Shown here in pieces: positions 1 through 7,302 of a DNA stretch of 37,460 bases. The first letter of the stretch is position 1, and the number at the start of each line of letters is the position of its first letter. Made by a program: the position numbers and the translations under genes. Location: assembly GCA_016705335.1 (NCBI GenBank), contig JADIYN010000055.1, forward strand, positions 1 through 37,460, written 5' to 3'. This stretch comes from Draconibacterium sp. (lineage in GTDB: Bacteria; Bacteroidota; Bacteroidia; Bacteroidales; Prolixibacteraceae). The notes under the pieces are model-generated. The model saw only the letters and a list, made by a program, of their open reading frames with translations, did not search any database and was not told the DNA's origin.

Positions 1-1917
1 ATAATCTTTTTCACCCTGAACAATTAAAATTGGTGTATCCCAGTTTTGAATGAAATTGTGGGGAGAAAATGTATATGAGCGCTGCGCTGCTGCATTTGTT
101 TTATCCCAGTATGCGCCACCGTAATCCCAGTTTACAAACCACATTTCTTCGGTGGTTGTGTACATGTGCTCGAAGTTAAAAATTCCGTCGTGCGCGATAA
201 AAGCCTTAAATCTTTTTTCGTGGTTACCTGCCAGGTACATTACTGAAAAACCGCCATAACTTGCGCCAACCGCACCCAGTTTATCTTTATCAACATAAGA
301 TTCTTTAGCAACTTCGTCAATCGCGGTTAATAAATCCTTGATATTCTGTCCGCCATAATCCTTTGAAATCTGTTCGTTCCACTCTTGTCCAAAACCCGGC
401 AAACCCCGGCGGTTTGGAGCAACAATAATATACCCGTTAGCAGCCATCATCTGGAAATTCCACCGGTACGACCAAAACTGGCTGACAGTTCCTTGAGGAC
501 CTCCCTGATTATATAACAGTGTAGGATATTTTTTTGAAGGATCGAAATGTGGCGGGTAAATTACCCAGGTGTGCATTTGCTTTCCATCAGTGGTTTCCAG
601 CCAGCGCTCTTCAACTTTCCCAAAAGTCAGTTGCTCGAGAATGCCTTTATTGATAGTAGTAATTGCCTCATCTTTACCTGTAACAGGGTCAACCACATAC
701 AATTCAGCAGGTTGCGACATTGAAACTTTTTGAGCCAGTAATTTTTCTCCAGCCACCAATACATTACTGTAATCGTGCACGCCATCTGTCAATCGGGCAA
801 AAGAACCATCCGATAAATCGAGCCTGAAAATTTCTTCAGTCGCTTCAATATTGCTAACGAAATAAATTGATTTTCCATCGGCACTCCAATTCAACCCGGT
901 TGCATTTTGATTAAAATTTTCAGTATAATCTTTCTTTTCTCCTGTTGCCAAATCGGCTACAAACAAACGTATTTTATCGGCTTCATAACCATCACGTTCC
1001 ATGCTTTCCCATGCAAGTTTTGTTCCATCGGGCGAAAAAACAGGGTTTTGGTCGTAACCCATCATTCCTGAAGTAAAGTTGATTGTTTGACCGGTTTCAA
1101 TATTGTACAGATAAATATCAGAATTTGTTGAAACAGCATAATCTTTTCCAACTTTTTTCTTACTGGTGTAAGCCAGTGCTTTTCCATCGGGGCTCCATGC
1201 AATCTGTTCAATGCCTCCAAAAGGTTTCATTGGCGAATCAAAATGTTCACCTTCCAAAATGTCTTTTCCCTCTCCAATTTTATCTTTTTCATAATCGGCT
1301 ACAAAAATATGGTTGTAGGTGTAATCATGCCACGAATCCCAATGACGATACATAATGTCATTTTCAAGCCGGGCATTTGCTTTTGGTAAATCCGGGAACA
1401 AATCGTTCACACTTTCATCAAGTTTTACGCTTTTCAGGTAGAATATTTTTGATTGATCGGGCGAATAACTGAACCCTGAAATCCCGCCTTCAATATCTGT
1501 AATTTGTGTAGCTTTTTTTCCATCCGGATTCATTTCCCACATTTGCACCGAACCGGAAGCCGTGGAAAGATAAGCTATCTTTTTTCCATCGGGTCGCCAA
1601 ACTATGTTAGATTCATTTTCTCCTGAATTTGACAGGTTTTTTGATTCACCACCTGATACGGGGATTGAATATATATCACGGTACGATTTGTTTTCTTCAA
1701 TATTATAATAAGTAACTGTAAAAATAACTGTTTCATTATCCGGTGAAACCTTTGCCTCGCCCAATCTGCCAAACGACCACAGAACTTCGGGTGTCATAAT
1801 GTCGGATGCCAGTTTTGGAGTTTCGGGCAAATAATTTTTTGAAGTTGAACTTGTTTCCTTTTTTGTGCAACTAAACAGAAGTAAAACTGCAATGGTTAAA
1901 ACTGCTATTTTTTTCAT
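1..1917 (-). CDS. S9 family dipeptidyl/oligopeptidase lipoprotein (3' end beyond window)
   Basis: Reading from the ATG at 1917 gives 639 open codons that run off the left edge, so the C-terminus is missing. The N-terminus is a lipoprotein signal (MKKIAVLTIA..., lipobox LLFSC), so the enzyme is probably anchored in the envelope. Residues about 40-440 contain repeated SPDG/SADG motifs of a WD40-like beta-propeller. The alpha/beta-hydrolase domain follows, with the nucleophile in GASYGGF (Ser553) and the catalytic Asp expected in GEKDY (Asp638), just inside the edge. The catalytic His would lie outside. The family cleaves dipeptides or short peptides from oligopeptides, often for peptide nutrition. 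No frameshift was seen. The family call is firm; the exact specificity (DPP IV-, DPP5- or acylaminoacyl-peptidase-like) is not determined. Confidence 0.93.
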   Translation of the reverse strand, partial: MKKIAVLTIAVLLLFSCTKKETSSTSKNYLPETPKLASDIMTPEVLWSFGRLGEAKVSPDNETVIFTVTYYNIEENKSYRDIYSIPVSGGESKNLSNSGENESNIVWRPDGKKIAYLSTASGSVQMWEMNPDGKKATQITDIEGGISGFSYSPDQSKIFYLKSVKLDESVNDLFPDLPKANARLENDIMYRHWDSWHDYTYNHIFVADYEKDKIGEGKDILEGEHFDSPMKPFGGIEQIAWSPDGKALAYTSKKKVGKDYAVSTNSDIYLYNIETGQTINFTSGMMGYDQNPVFSPDGTKLAWESMERDGYEADKIRLFVADLATGEKKDYTENFNQNATGLNWSADGKSIYFVSNIEATEEIFRLDLSDGSFARLTDGVHDYSNVLVAGEKLLAQKVSMSQPAELYVVDPVTGKDEAITTINKGILEQLTFGKVEERWLETTDGKQMHTWVIYPPHFDPSKKYPTLLYNQGGPQGTVSQFWSYRWNFQMMAANGYIIVAPNRRGLPGFGQEWNEQISKDYGGQNIKDLLTAIDEVAKESYVDKDKLGAVGASYGGFSVMYLAGNHEKRFKAFIAHDGIFNFEHMYTTTEEMWFVNWDYGGAYWDKTNAAAQRSYTFSPHNFIQNWDTPILIVQGEKDY

Positions 1918-2050
1918 TTGAATCGAATTGAAAGATTTATTCAGCAAAATAACAGAAATGAACTGAGACAACAAATGATTTTTGTACCAGTTTTGCGGTC
2001 AATAATAGTCGCACTACTTTGATTTATTTTGATTTCCAAAAGGCATAAAT

Positions 2051-2080
2051 AAAAAAAGACGCCCTTTCAGACGTCTTCTC
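2051..2080 (-). terminator. Rho-independent terminator of the NigD-like gene
   Basis: Read on the minus strand, an AAGACG...CGTCTT stem of at least six base pairs with a ten-base loop is followed by a run of T. It lies about 20 bases after the stop codon at 2099. Confidence 0.75.
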
Positions 2081-2098
2081 AAACAAATCAACATTTGA

Positions 2099-2815
2099 TT
2101 AGTTGTTTTCACCGTACTTATAAACTCCCTTAAATTCGAAAGGATCTCCATCATAATCTGTGCTTTTCACCGTGTAACGAACCGAGTCGAGCCCGGCAAC
2201 CTGCAATGAATCAAGATGAAACGACACAAATGCTGTGTACGGAATATCTTCTGAATCATCATTGTTATTGTGTCTCAATTCCAATTGAAACGGTTGGCCT
2301 TCAGCAGTCAATTCTCCCGGTTGTTTCACTAGATTGATAAAATGAGTTTGGTTGCGTCCCCAGTATTTCAGCTGGAAATTCAATAAACCGTTTGCGATCC
2401 AGGTGTCCTGAACAATAATCGGGTCGTTACCAATGCTGTCTTTATTTGCTTCTGTAATGTCGAGCACACCTTTTGTCAGTACCTTTTTTGCAGAATTTAC
2501 TTTTACATAATAAGCTGTAACTTCTCCTGCATCATTCAATTTGTCATCAAGAATTGTAAAGTTTAACATTAACCTGTCACCTGCTTCAACTTTTCGGCTT
2601 TCACCCGAATAATCATTTTCATTCCAGGGAACATAACCACCAAATGCAACCGGATATAAAATCTCTCCGTCATCCATTACAATTTTATAAGTTTCTGTGC
2701 TTTCAATAACACCAAAACCTACCCAAACATCGCTCAATGAATATCCGTCATCATCCAAACATCCTGAAAAAACGAACATGAATCCAACGAGTAATACAAA
2801 AATAATCTTCTTCAT
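2099..2815 (-). CDS. NigD-like lipoprotein
   Basis: A 238-residue protein with a lipoprotein signal peptide (MKKIIFVLLVGFMFVFSGC; lipid Cys at residue 19) followed by an acidic DDDGYS linker. The rest fits the two-domain NigD-like family of Bacteroidota: an N-terminal OB-like part with the phrase KIVMDDGEILYPVA and a C-terminal beta-sandwich ending in KGVYKYGENN. NigD was named from a bacteriocin locus of Prevotella, but most family members have no known role and nothing here suggests a bacteriocin. The gene appears monocistronic, with its own terminator. The family call rests on overall pattern and remembered family features. The frame is intact. Confidence 0.7.
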   Translation of the reverse strand: MKKIIFVLLVGFMFVFSGCLDDDGYSLSDVWVGFGVIESTETYKIVMDDGEILYPVAFGGYVPWNENDYSGESRKVEAGDRLMLNFTILDDKLNDAGEVTAYYVKVNSAKKVLTKGVLDITEANKDSIGNDPIIVQDTWIANGLLNFQLKYWGRNQTHFINLVKQPGELTAEGQPFQLELRHNNNDDSEDIPYTAFVSFHLDSLQVAGLDSVRYTVKSTDYDGDPFEFKGVYKYGENN

Positions 2816-2969
2816 TCTATTCTCAATTTTTAATTGTTTACTTCACTAAGATTTGGTTTGTTGCTTTTTGGTTGCGTTGGAAATACAAAAAAATATTTTT
2901 TACTGACAAATTATCAAAAAGGTTTTTGGCATAATGGTTGTATACAAAATGTACATATCTAAATATTTA

Positions 2970-2977
2970 TATATTTG
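2970..2977 (+). promoter_or_regulatory. Possible -7 promoter box (TATATTTG) directly before the Trx/Grx fusion gene
   Basis: TATATTTG matches the Bacteroidota TAnnTTTG box. It ends only five bases before the ATG at 2982, so the transcript would be leaderless or nearly so. No TTG lies at the usual -33 spacing, so this is tentative. Confidence 0.35.
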
Positions 2978-2981
2978 CATT

Positions 2982-3560
2982 ATGAAACAGGTATCAAATT
3001 TATCAGATCTAAAATCACTGACACTATCGAACGAAAAGGTTTGGCTGCTGCTATATAAAAAAGGATCAGAGCAAAGTGACTGTGCCTTTGATAATTTCAG
3101 TAAAGCTGAAAGAAATGAAAAAGGCGAAATTCTATGTTCAGCCAATGTAAACGAAGTTAGGGACATTCATACAGAATTTAATCTCACAAGTGTACCTTCA
3201 CTCCTTTATTTCGAAAACGACACATTGAAAAACGTAATTAAAGGCTGCCACAAATCTGAGCAGTTTAATGCAATTTTTGACAAATCGGTTTTTGTTACGC
3301 AAAGTTCAAACAACGAAAAACCACGAAAAAATGTGGTAGTTTATACAACGCCAACTTGCTCGTGGTGTACAACAATTAAACGCCATTTGCAGGAAAATGG
3401 AATACAATACCGCGAAGTAAACGTTGCTGCCGACCAGAAAGCCGCCGAAGAAATGGTGAGAAAAAGTGGTCAGCAGGGTGTTCCTCAAAATGAAATTAAC
3501 GGACAAATAATAGTGGGATTTGACAAAACAAGAATAAATTCGTTGCTGGGAATAAACTAA
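2982..3560 (+). CDS. Thioredoxin-like (no CXXC) plus glutaredoxin fusion protein
   Basis: A 192-residue cytosolic protein with no signal peptide. The start is placed at MKQVSNLSD (2982). An in-frame ATG at 2934 would add 16 poor residues and overlap the promoter box. Residues 1-100 form a thioredoxin-like domain: KVWLLLYKKGSEQSDC stands where WCGPC would be, with a single Cys (Cys34), then the cis-Pro motif SVPSLLYF. Residues 115-192 are a glutaredoxin with a dithiol CSWC (Cys126/Cys129) and a GVPQNEINGQ segment that fits the GSH-binding TVP/GVP loop. Only the C-terminal half looks redox-active through a CXXC; the N-terminal half could be a docking or monothiol domain. The thioredoxin lipoprotein and the GroES-like gene follow on the same strand with short gaps, so an operon is likely. 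Substrates are unknown. Confidence 0.75.
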   Translation: MKQVSNLSDLKSLTLSNEKVWLLLYKKGSEQSDCAFDNFSKAERNEKGEILCSANVNEVRDIHTEFNLTSVPSLLYFENDTLKNVIKGCHKSEQFNAIFDKSVFVTQSSNNEKPRKNVVVYTTPTCSWCTTIKRHLQENGIQYREVNVAADQKAAEEMVRKSGQQGVPQNEINGQIIVGFDKTRINSLLGIN

Positions 3561-3623
3561 CAACAAGTATTCATGTTTTAATTTAAAAACAGAAATAAAG
3601 CAATTATAATTAATTAGTAGAAA

Positions 3624-4145
3624 ATGAGAAAGTTAGTATTTATCCTGGCGGTTGCTGTAATCTCGTTGCAAAGCTGCAACGCCGGCCAGGCAAAAAACAA
3701 GGGCAACGAAAATAATGCTAAGGAAACACCGGCCGAAACCGTTTCGCAAAGCAGTGCAACAGAAGGTGGGACTGTTAAACTAAATAAAGCTAAATTTTTA
3801 GCTGAAGTTTGGGATTACGAGAATTCTCCAAAAGAATGGAAATATAAAGGTACAAAACCTGCATTGATTGACTTTTACGCTGACTGGTGTGGTCCATGTA
3901 AAATTGCAGCGCCTATTTTAGAAGAACTTTCAGGCGAATATGCAGGGAAAATTACAATTTATAAAATTGATACACAGGTAGAACAGGAATTGGCTGCTGT
4001 ATTTGGAATCCAGGGAATTCCCGCATTTCTGTACATCCCGATAGACGGAAAACCATCAATGACTTCTGGGATTGCACGCTCAAAAGAAGACACAAAAAAA
4101 ATGTTCAAGGAAAACATTGATAATATGCTGTTGAGCGCGAACTAA
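3624..4145 (+). CDS. Thioredoxin-fold lipoprotein
   Basis: A 173-residue protein with a lipoprotein signal (MRKLVFILAVAVISLQSC; Cys18), a Lys/Asn/Glu-rich linker to about residue 50, and a thioredoxin domain carrying the classical DWCGPCK active site (Cys89/Cys92) and cis-Pro in GIQGIPAFLYI. Because it is exported and lipidated, it probably acts as a periplasmic or outer-membrane-attached thiol oxidoreductase, for example in reducing or repairing envelope disulfides. Whether it reduces or oxidises cannot be told from the sequence. It lies 63 bases after the Trx/Grx fusion gene and 82 bases before the GroES-like gene. No DsbD-type electron donor is visible nearby. Confidence 0.9.
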   Translation: MRKLVFILAVAVISLQSCNAGQAKNKGNENNAKETPAETVSQSSATEGGTVKLNKAKFLAEVWDYENSPKEWKYKGTKPALIDFYADWCGPCKIAAPILEELSGEYAGKITIYKIDTQVEQELAAVFGIQGIPAFLYIPIDGKPSMTSGIARSKEDTKKMFKENIDNMLLSAN

Positions 4146-4227
4146 TGAAATCTTTGAATGGTGGAAAGCTCAAAACTGAGCTGATACTATTCAAAATCAT
4201 AAATGTTTAATTTAAAGAATTGTAAAA

Positions 4228-4515
4228 ATGAAAGAATTACATCCTATTAACCAAAATGTGCTGTTGGAATTGTCGGAAGACAAAGCAGTGCAAAAAACCG
4301 CTTCGGGAATTATTATCCCCGATTCTGCAAAAGAGAAACAGGAAATTGCAAAAGTTGTTGCAATCAGTAACATCGAAAAAGCAGAGATTGTGCCCGGTGA
4401 CGAGGTTCTCTACAAACCTTATTCTGGAACAGAAATTGATTTTAACGGTAAAAAATACCTGTTGATACCTTATGCTGAAATCCTGTCGAAAGTAGTAGAA
4501 ACCGAATCAATTTAA
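4228..4515 (+). CDS. Solo GroES-like co-chaperonin
   Basis: 95 residues with the GroES pattern: an N-terminal HPINQNVLLEL strand, the mobile-loop region ending ASGIIIPDSAKEK, VVAISN, PGDEVLYKPYSGTEIDFNGKKY, and a C-terminal ILSKVVE. GroES caps the GroEL folding chamber and acts in the cytosol. No groEL lies next to it, and the sequence departs from typical GroES in the mobile loop (QKTASGIII), so this may be a second, specialised co-chaperonin rather than the housekeeping copy. It ends the redox gene group and is followed by a terminator-like hairpin. The fold call is firm; the role is inferred. Confidence 0.85.
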   Translation: MKELHPINQNVLLELSEDKAVQKTASGIIIPDSAKEKQEIAKVVAISNIEKAEIVPGDEVLYKPYSGTEIDFNGKKYLLIPYAEILSKVVETESI

Positions 4516-4570
4516 GCTGACTTTCAGAGTTTTACATATTCTGCCAAAAAACATTTAAAAAATCGACACG

Positions 4571-4605
4571 AAAAGCCGGGAGTTTAATTATTACCGGTTT
4601 TTTTT
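4571..4605 (+). terminator. Probable terminator after the GroES-like gene
   Basis: An AAAGCCGG arm pairs with CCGGTTTT across a loop of about 15 bases, and eight T follow. The stem is short with a bulge, so confidence is moderate. It sits in the convergent gap between this gene and hisS. Confidence 0.5.
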
Positions 4606-4664
4606 GAAGCCCTCTTAATCTCCCCAAGGGGAGAAAATGAGAAATCTTCGTAATTTTTAAAATT

Positions 4665-6032
4665 TTATTGACGGGAAAGAATGTCCACCAATTCAGCGGC
4701 ATTAACGTTTTGCTGTTCGCCGCTTTCCATATTTTTTAGTGTGAATGACTTTGCCTGAATTTCAGTTTCACCAGCCAGCACAACATAAGGAATTTCCTTT
4801 TTATTGGCATAATTCATCTGCTTTTGCATTTTAGCGTTGTCAGGAAATATTTCTGCATTTATGCCATTCTTTCGCAACTCTGCCAAAACCGGCAAACAGT
4901 AGGCTTCTTCTTTTTCTCCGAAATTTACAAACATGACTTTTGTTGTTTCTGTTGATTTCGAAGGAAACAAATTCATCTGAGTTAGAACGTCATAAATACG
5001 CTCGGCACCAAAAGAAACACCGACACCTGAAACATTTGGCAATCCAAAAATTCCGGTCAGATCGTCATAACGACCACCACCACAAATACTTCCAATTTCA
5101 AAATCTTTTGCTTTTACTTCAAAAATAGCGCCGGTATAATAATTCAATCCACGGGCAAGTGTCAAATCGAGTTCAACTTCAGTTTGAAGTGAAAGATTAT
5201 TGAGGTACGAAAAGAGCTTTTTAATTTCAGTCACACCTTTAATTCCAATTTCTGAAGTCGCCAAAATTGCCTCCAACTGTGCAGTTTTTTCAATTGAATT
5301 GCCTTCCAGAGCCAAAATGGGTTGCAACTTTTCAATTGCTTCATTCGAAACACCTTTTTCTGCCAATTCAGCATTTACTTTTTCCAGGCCAATTTTATCC
5401 AGTTTATCAATTGCAACTGTAATATCAATAATCCGATCATTTTCGCCAATCACTTCAGCAATTCCAGCCAATATTTTCCGGTTGTTGATTTTTACTATTG
5501 TATTTATTTTCAATCGCTTAAATACATCGTCAATAATTTGAACCAATTCAACTTCATTTAACAAACTATTACTGCCAATCACATCCACATCACACTGGTA
5601 AAACTCGCGGTAGCGTCCTTTCTGTGGTCTGTCGGCACGCCAAACCGGTTGAATTTGGTAACGTTTGAACGGAAAAGTTATTTCATTTTGATATTGTACC
5701 ACAAACCTTGCAAATGGAACAGTAAGATCGTAACGCAAACCTTTTTCCGAAATTTTTGGAGTGAGTTTATTTGAGTTTTTTTCATCTAAAAGTTCATCGG
5801 AAACTTTTGAAAGAAAATCACCTGAATTCAGAATTTTGAAAAGCAACTTGTCTCCTTCCTCCCCATACTTCCCTGTTAAAGTTGAAAGATTTTCCATTGC
5901 CGGAGTTTCAATAGGCTGAAATCCGTACAAGCGAAATACTTCCTTTATCAAATCGAAAATATAATTCCGTTTCACCATTTCAACAGGTGAAAAATCGCGG
6001 GTTCCTTTTGGGATGGAAGGTTTTTGTGCCAT
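4665..6032 (-). CDS. hisS: Histidine--tRNA ligase
   Basis: A 455-residue class II aminoacyl-tRNA synthetase that charges tRNA-His in the cytosol. It contains GTRDFSP near the N-terminus, RYDLTVPFARF (residues 100-110), motif 2 (residues about 122-150, with the QPVWRADRPQKGRYREF core), the histidine-specific LARGLNYYTGAIFEV, and GGGRYD. The C-terminal anticodon-binding domain ends at ELVDILSRQ. Length is normal for bacterial HisRS with a small insertion, and the frame is intact. It reads toward the GroES-like gene and has its own promoter at 6057-6064. Confidence 0.97.
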   Translation of the reverse strand: MAQKPSIPKGTRDFSPVEMVKRNYIFDLIKEVFRLYGFQPIETPAMENLSTLTGKYGEEGDKLLFKILNSGDFLSKVSDELLDEKNSNKLTPKISEKGLRYDLTVPFARFVVQYQNEITFPFKRYQIQPVWRADRPQKGRYREFYQCDVDVIGSNSLLNEVELVQIIDDVFKRLKINTIVKINNRKILAGIAEVIGENDRIIDITVAIDKLDKIGLEKVNAELAEKGVSNEAIEKLQPILALEGNSIEKTAQLEAILATSEIGIKGVTEIKKLFSYLNNLSLQTEVELDLTLARGLNYYTGAIFEVKAKDFEIGSICGGGRYDDLTGIFGLPNVSGVGVSFGAERIYDVLTQMNLFPSKSTETTKVMFVNFGEKEEAYCLPVLAELRKNGINAEIFPDNAKMQKQMNYANKKEIPYVVLAGETEIQAKSFTLKNMESGEQQNVNAAELVDILSRQ

Positions 6033-6056
6033 TTTGTTATTTTAATTTTAAGGAGG

Positions 6057-6064
6057 CAAAAGTA
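6057..6064 (-). promoter_or_regulatory. -7 promoter box (TACTTTTG) for hisS
   Basis: On the minus strand, TACTTTTG matches TAnnTTTG and ends 24 bases before the hisS ATG, giving a leader of about 18 nt. No clear -33 TTG was seen at the best spacing. Confidence 0.5.
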
Positions 6065-6090
6065 TAAAAATATGACAACTTGCACCAGAA

Positions 6091-6118
6091 TTGCCCATTC
6101 TGAAAATTCGTATATTTG
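6091..6118 (+). promoter_or_regulatory. Promoter for the toxin-antitoxin pair
   Basis: A TTG at 6091-6093, a 17-base spacer and TATATTTG at 6111-6118 fit the Bacteroidota -33/-7 pattern. The antitoxin ATG begins 21 bases downstream. Confidence 0.6.
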
Positions 6119-6139
6119 TTGTAACTAATTTTAAGAATC

Positions 6140-6366
6140 ATGGATTACACAATAAGGATTAGCGATACTTCCCCAAAGGCAAAAGCATTATCAACATGTT
6201 AAAAGAACTGGCTCAGGATTACCCGTTTCTCCAGGTTTATGAGGATGACATGGAAGAATCGGATGAGTTAATGGCAGAATTGGAATATCGTTATAATGAA
6301 GCAATGAAAAATCCGGAAGCAGGGAAAAGTTGGGAAGAAGTAAAAGCCAACCTCATGTCTAAATGA
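6140..6366 (+). CDS. Antitoxin of a type II toxin-antitoxin pair (apparent frameshift)
   Basis: The frame starts at ATG 6140 (MDYTIRISDTSPKAK), then breaks at the A run near 6179-6184. Restoring one A gives a continuous protein of about 75 residues: ...SIINMLKELAQDYPFLQVYED... ending EEVKANLMSK. The first half resembles the N-terminal dimerisation part of small Bacteroidota antitoxins that precede RelE/ParE toxins. The second half is acidic and helical, as in segments that wrap the toxin. Its stop overlaps the toxin start (ATGA at 6363-6366), the usual translational coupling of such pairs. Autoregulation from the promoter at 6091-6118 is expected for the family but was not shown here. The break is probably a sequencing indel. 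Confidence 0.65.
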
Positions 6367-6664
6367 AACAGTACAAAATTGTAATCACTCCAACTGCCCA
6401 AAAAGATATTCAAACGGGCAGAAATTGGTACGAGATGCAACAGAGTCTGTTGGGCGATGAATTTATAGATGCAATCGAAAGTGCAATCAAAAAGTACAAT
6501 CCAATCCCCAACTGTTTTCAATAATTTACAAAAGCATTAGAAGAGCAATGATAAAACGATTCCCTTTTGGAATTTACTATTTTGTAAAAGACGATATTAT
6601 TAACATTTTCGCTGTTATTCATTTTAGTCGAAATCCAAAGATCTGGAAACAACGAAAGAAATAG
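6363..6664 (+). CDS. RelE/ParE-family toxin (apparent frameshift)
   Basis: It begins at ATG 6363 with MKQYKIVITPTAQKDI, then QTGRNWYEMQQSLLGDEF, a typical ParE start of a beta strand and two helices. The frame breaks at the A run near 6490-6495. One added base restores the C-terminal part (SNPQLFSIIYKSIRRAMI, then KRFPFGIYYFVKDDIINIFA and VIHFSRNPKIWKQRKK), which is the conserved RelE/ParE core with the R-x-F-P-x-x-I-Y-Y motif. Total length is about 100 residues. The family includes gyrase poisons and ribosome-dependent RNases; the sequence alone does not decide, although the late R..FPF..YY pattern is common in ParE-like members. Confidence 0.75.
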
Positions 6665-6666
6665 CT

Positions 6667-7129
6667 ATGGAAGACAAAGAAAAAAGACGGCCGCTACGGC
6701 AGAATTTACACCCAATTAAATGAACTGGTAGGAAAAAGCAACAACCAATCAGCGCGAATGGCGACAATTATTGCAGTACTTCATCATAAAATGGAATACT
6801 TCTTCTGGACAGGATTTTATTTACTCGACGACGGGAAAATGACTGTTAATATTTATCAGGGACCGGTTGCCTGTCAGATTTTGGAAAAGGACAAAGGTGT
6901 TTGCTGGGCGGCTTTCAATCAAAAGAAAACAATTGTTGTTGAAGACGTTCACGAATTTCCCGGCCACATTGCCTGCGATTCACGCTCAAATTCCGAGATT
7001 GTTATTCCTTTCAAAAACAAAGCGGGAGAAATTATTGGGGTTTTAGATGTTGACAGTTCAGAAAAAGCTTCATTTTCGGAAATTGATGCTCGCTGGCTGG
7101 AGAAAATACTTGAGTTGGTTCATACTTAA
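6667..7129 (+). CDS. msrC: GAF-domain free methionine-(R)-sulfoxide reductase (apparent frameshift)
   Basis: A GAF-domain protein of about 153 residues. The start is ATG 6667 (MEDKEK), and the frame shifts at the A run near 6680-6685. One fewer A joins it to GRYGRIYTQLNELVGK and the long open part from 6758. The fRMsr signature is clear: LHHKMEYFFWTGFYLL, GPVACQ, GVCW, and VHEFPGHIACDSRSNSEIV. All three family cysteines are present (Cys39, Cys49 and Cys73 counted from the ATG at 6758). The enzyme reduces free methionine-(R)-sulfoxide in the cytosol with thioredoxin as donor. It starts three bases after the toxin stop, so it may share that transcript. A redox-repair role fits the thioredoxin genes at 3-4 kb. 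Confidence 0.85.
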
Positions 7130-7236
7130 TTTTTATTTTAGTCATTTAGATCAAAAGCTTTTTCAAACAAATTTTCAATATCCGTTTCAAAAATAACCAC
7201 CCTTATTTTGACAAAATCTAAATTTGTGGCTCCATC

Positions 7237-7266
7237 TTGATTTTCATATTGTAAAATTTAACTTTG
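7237..7266 (+). promoter_or_regulatory. Promoter of the beta-eliminating lyase gene
   Basis: TTG (7237-7239), a 19-base spacer and TAACTTTG (7259-7266) match the Bacteroidota -33/-7 consensus, giving a leader of about 30 nt before ATG 7303. A second TAnnTTTG box (TAAATTTG, 7219-7226) lies upstream without a -33 partner. Confidence 0.7.
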
Positions 7267-7302
7267 GTACTTTTTCAAATTGAAACAATAAACCACAGTA
7301 AA

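Noticed and set aside
2900..3166. 88-codon minus-strand frame opposite the Trx/Grx fusion
   Set aside because: Shadow of the plus-strand gene; no protein-like pattern.
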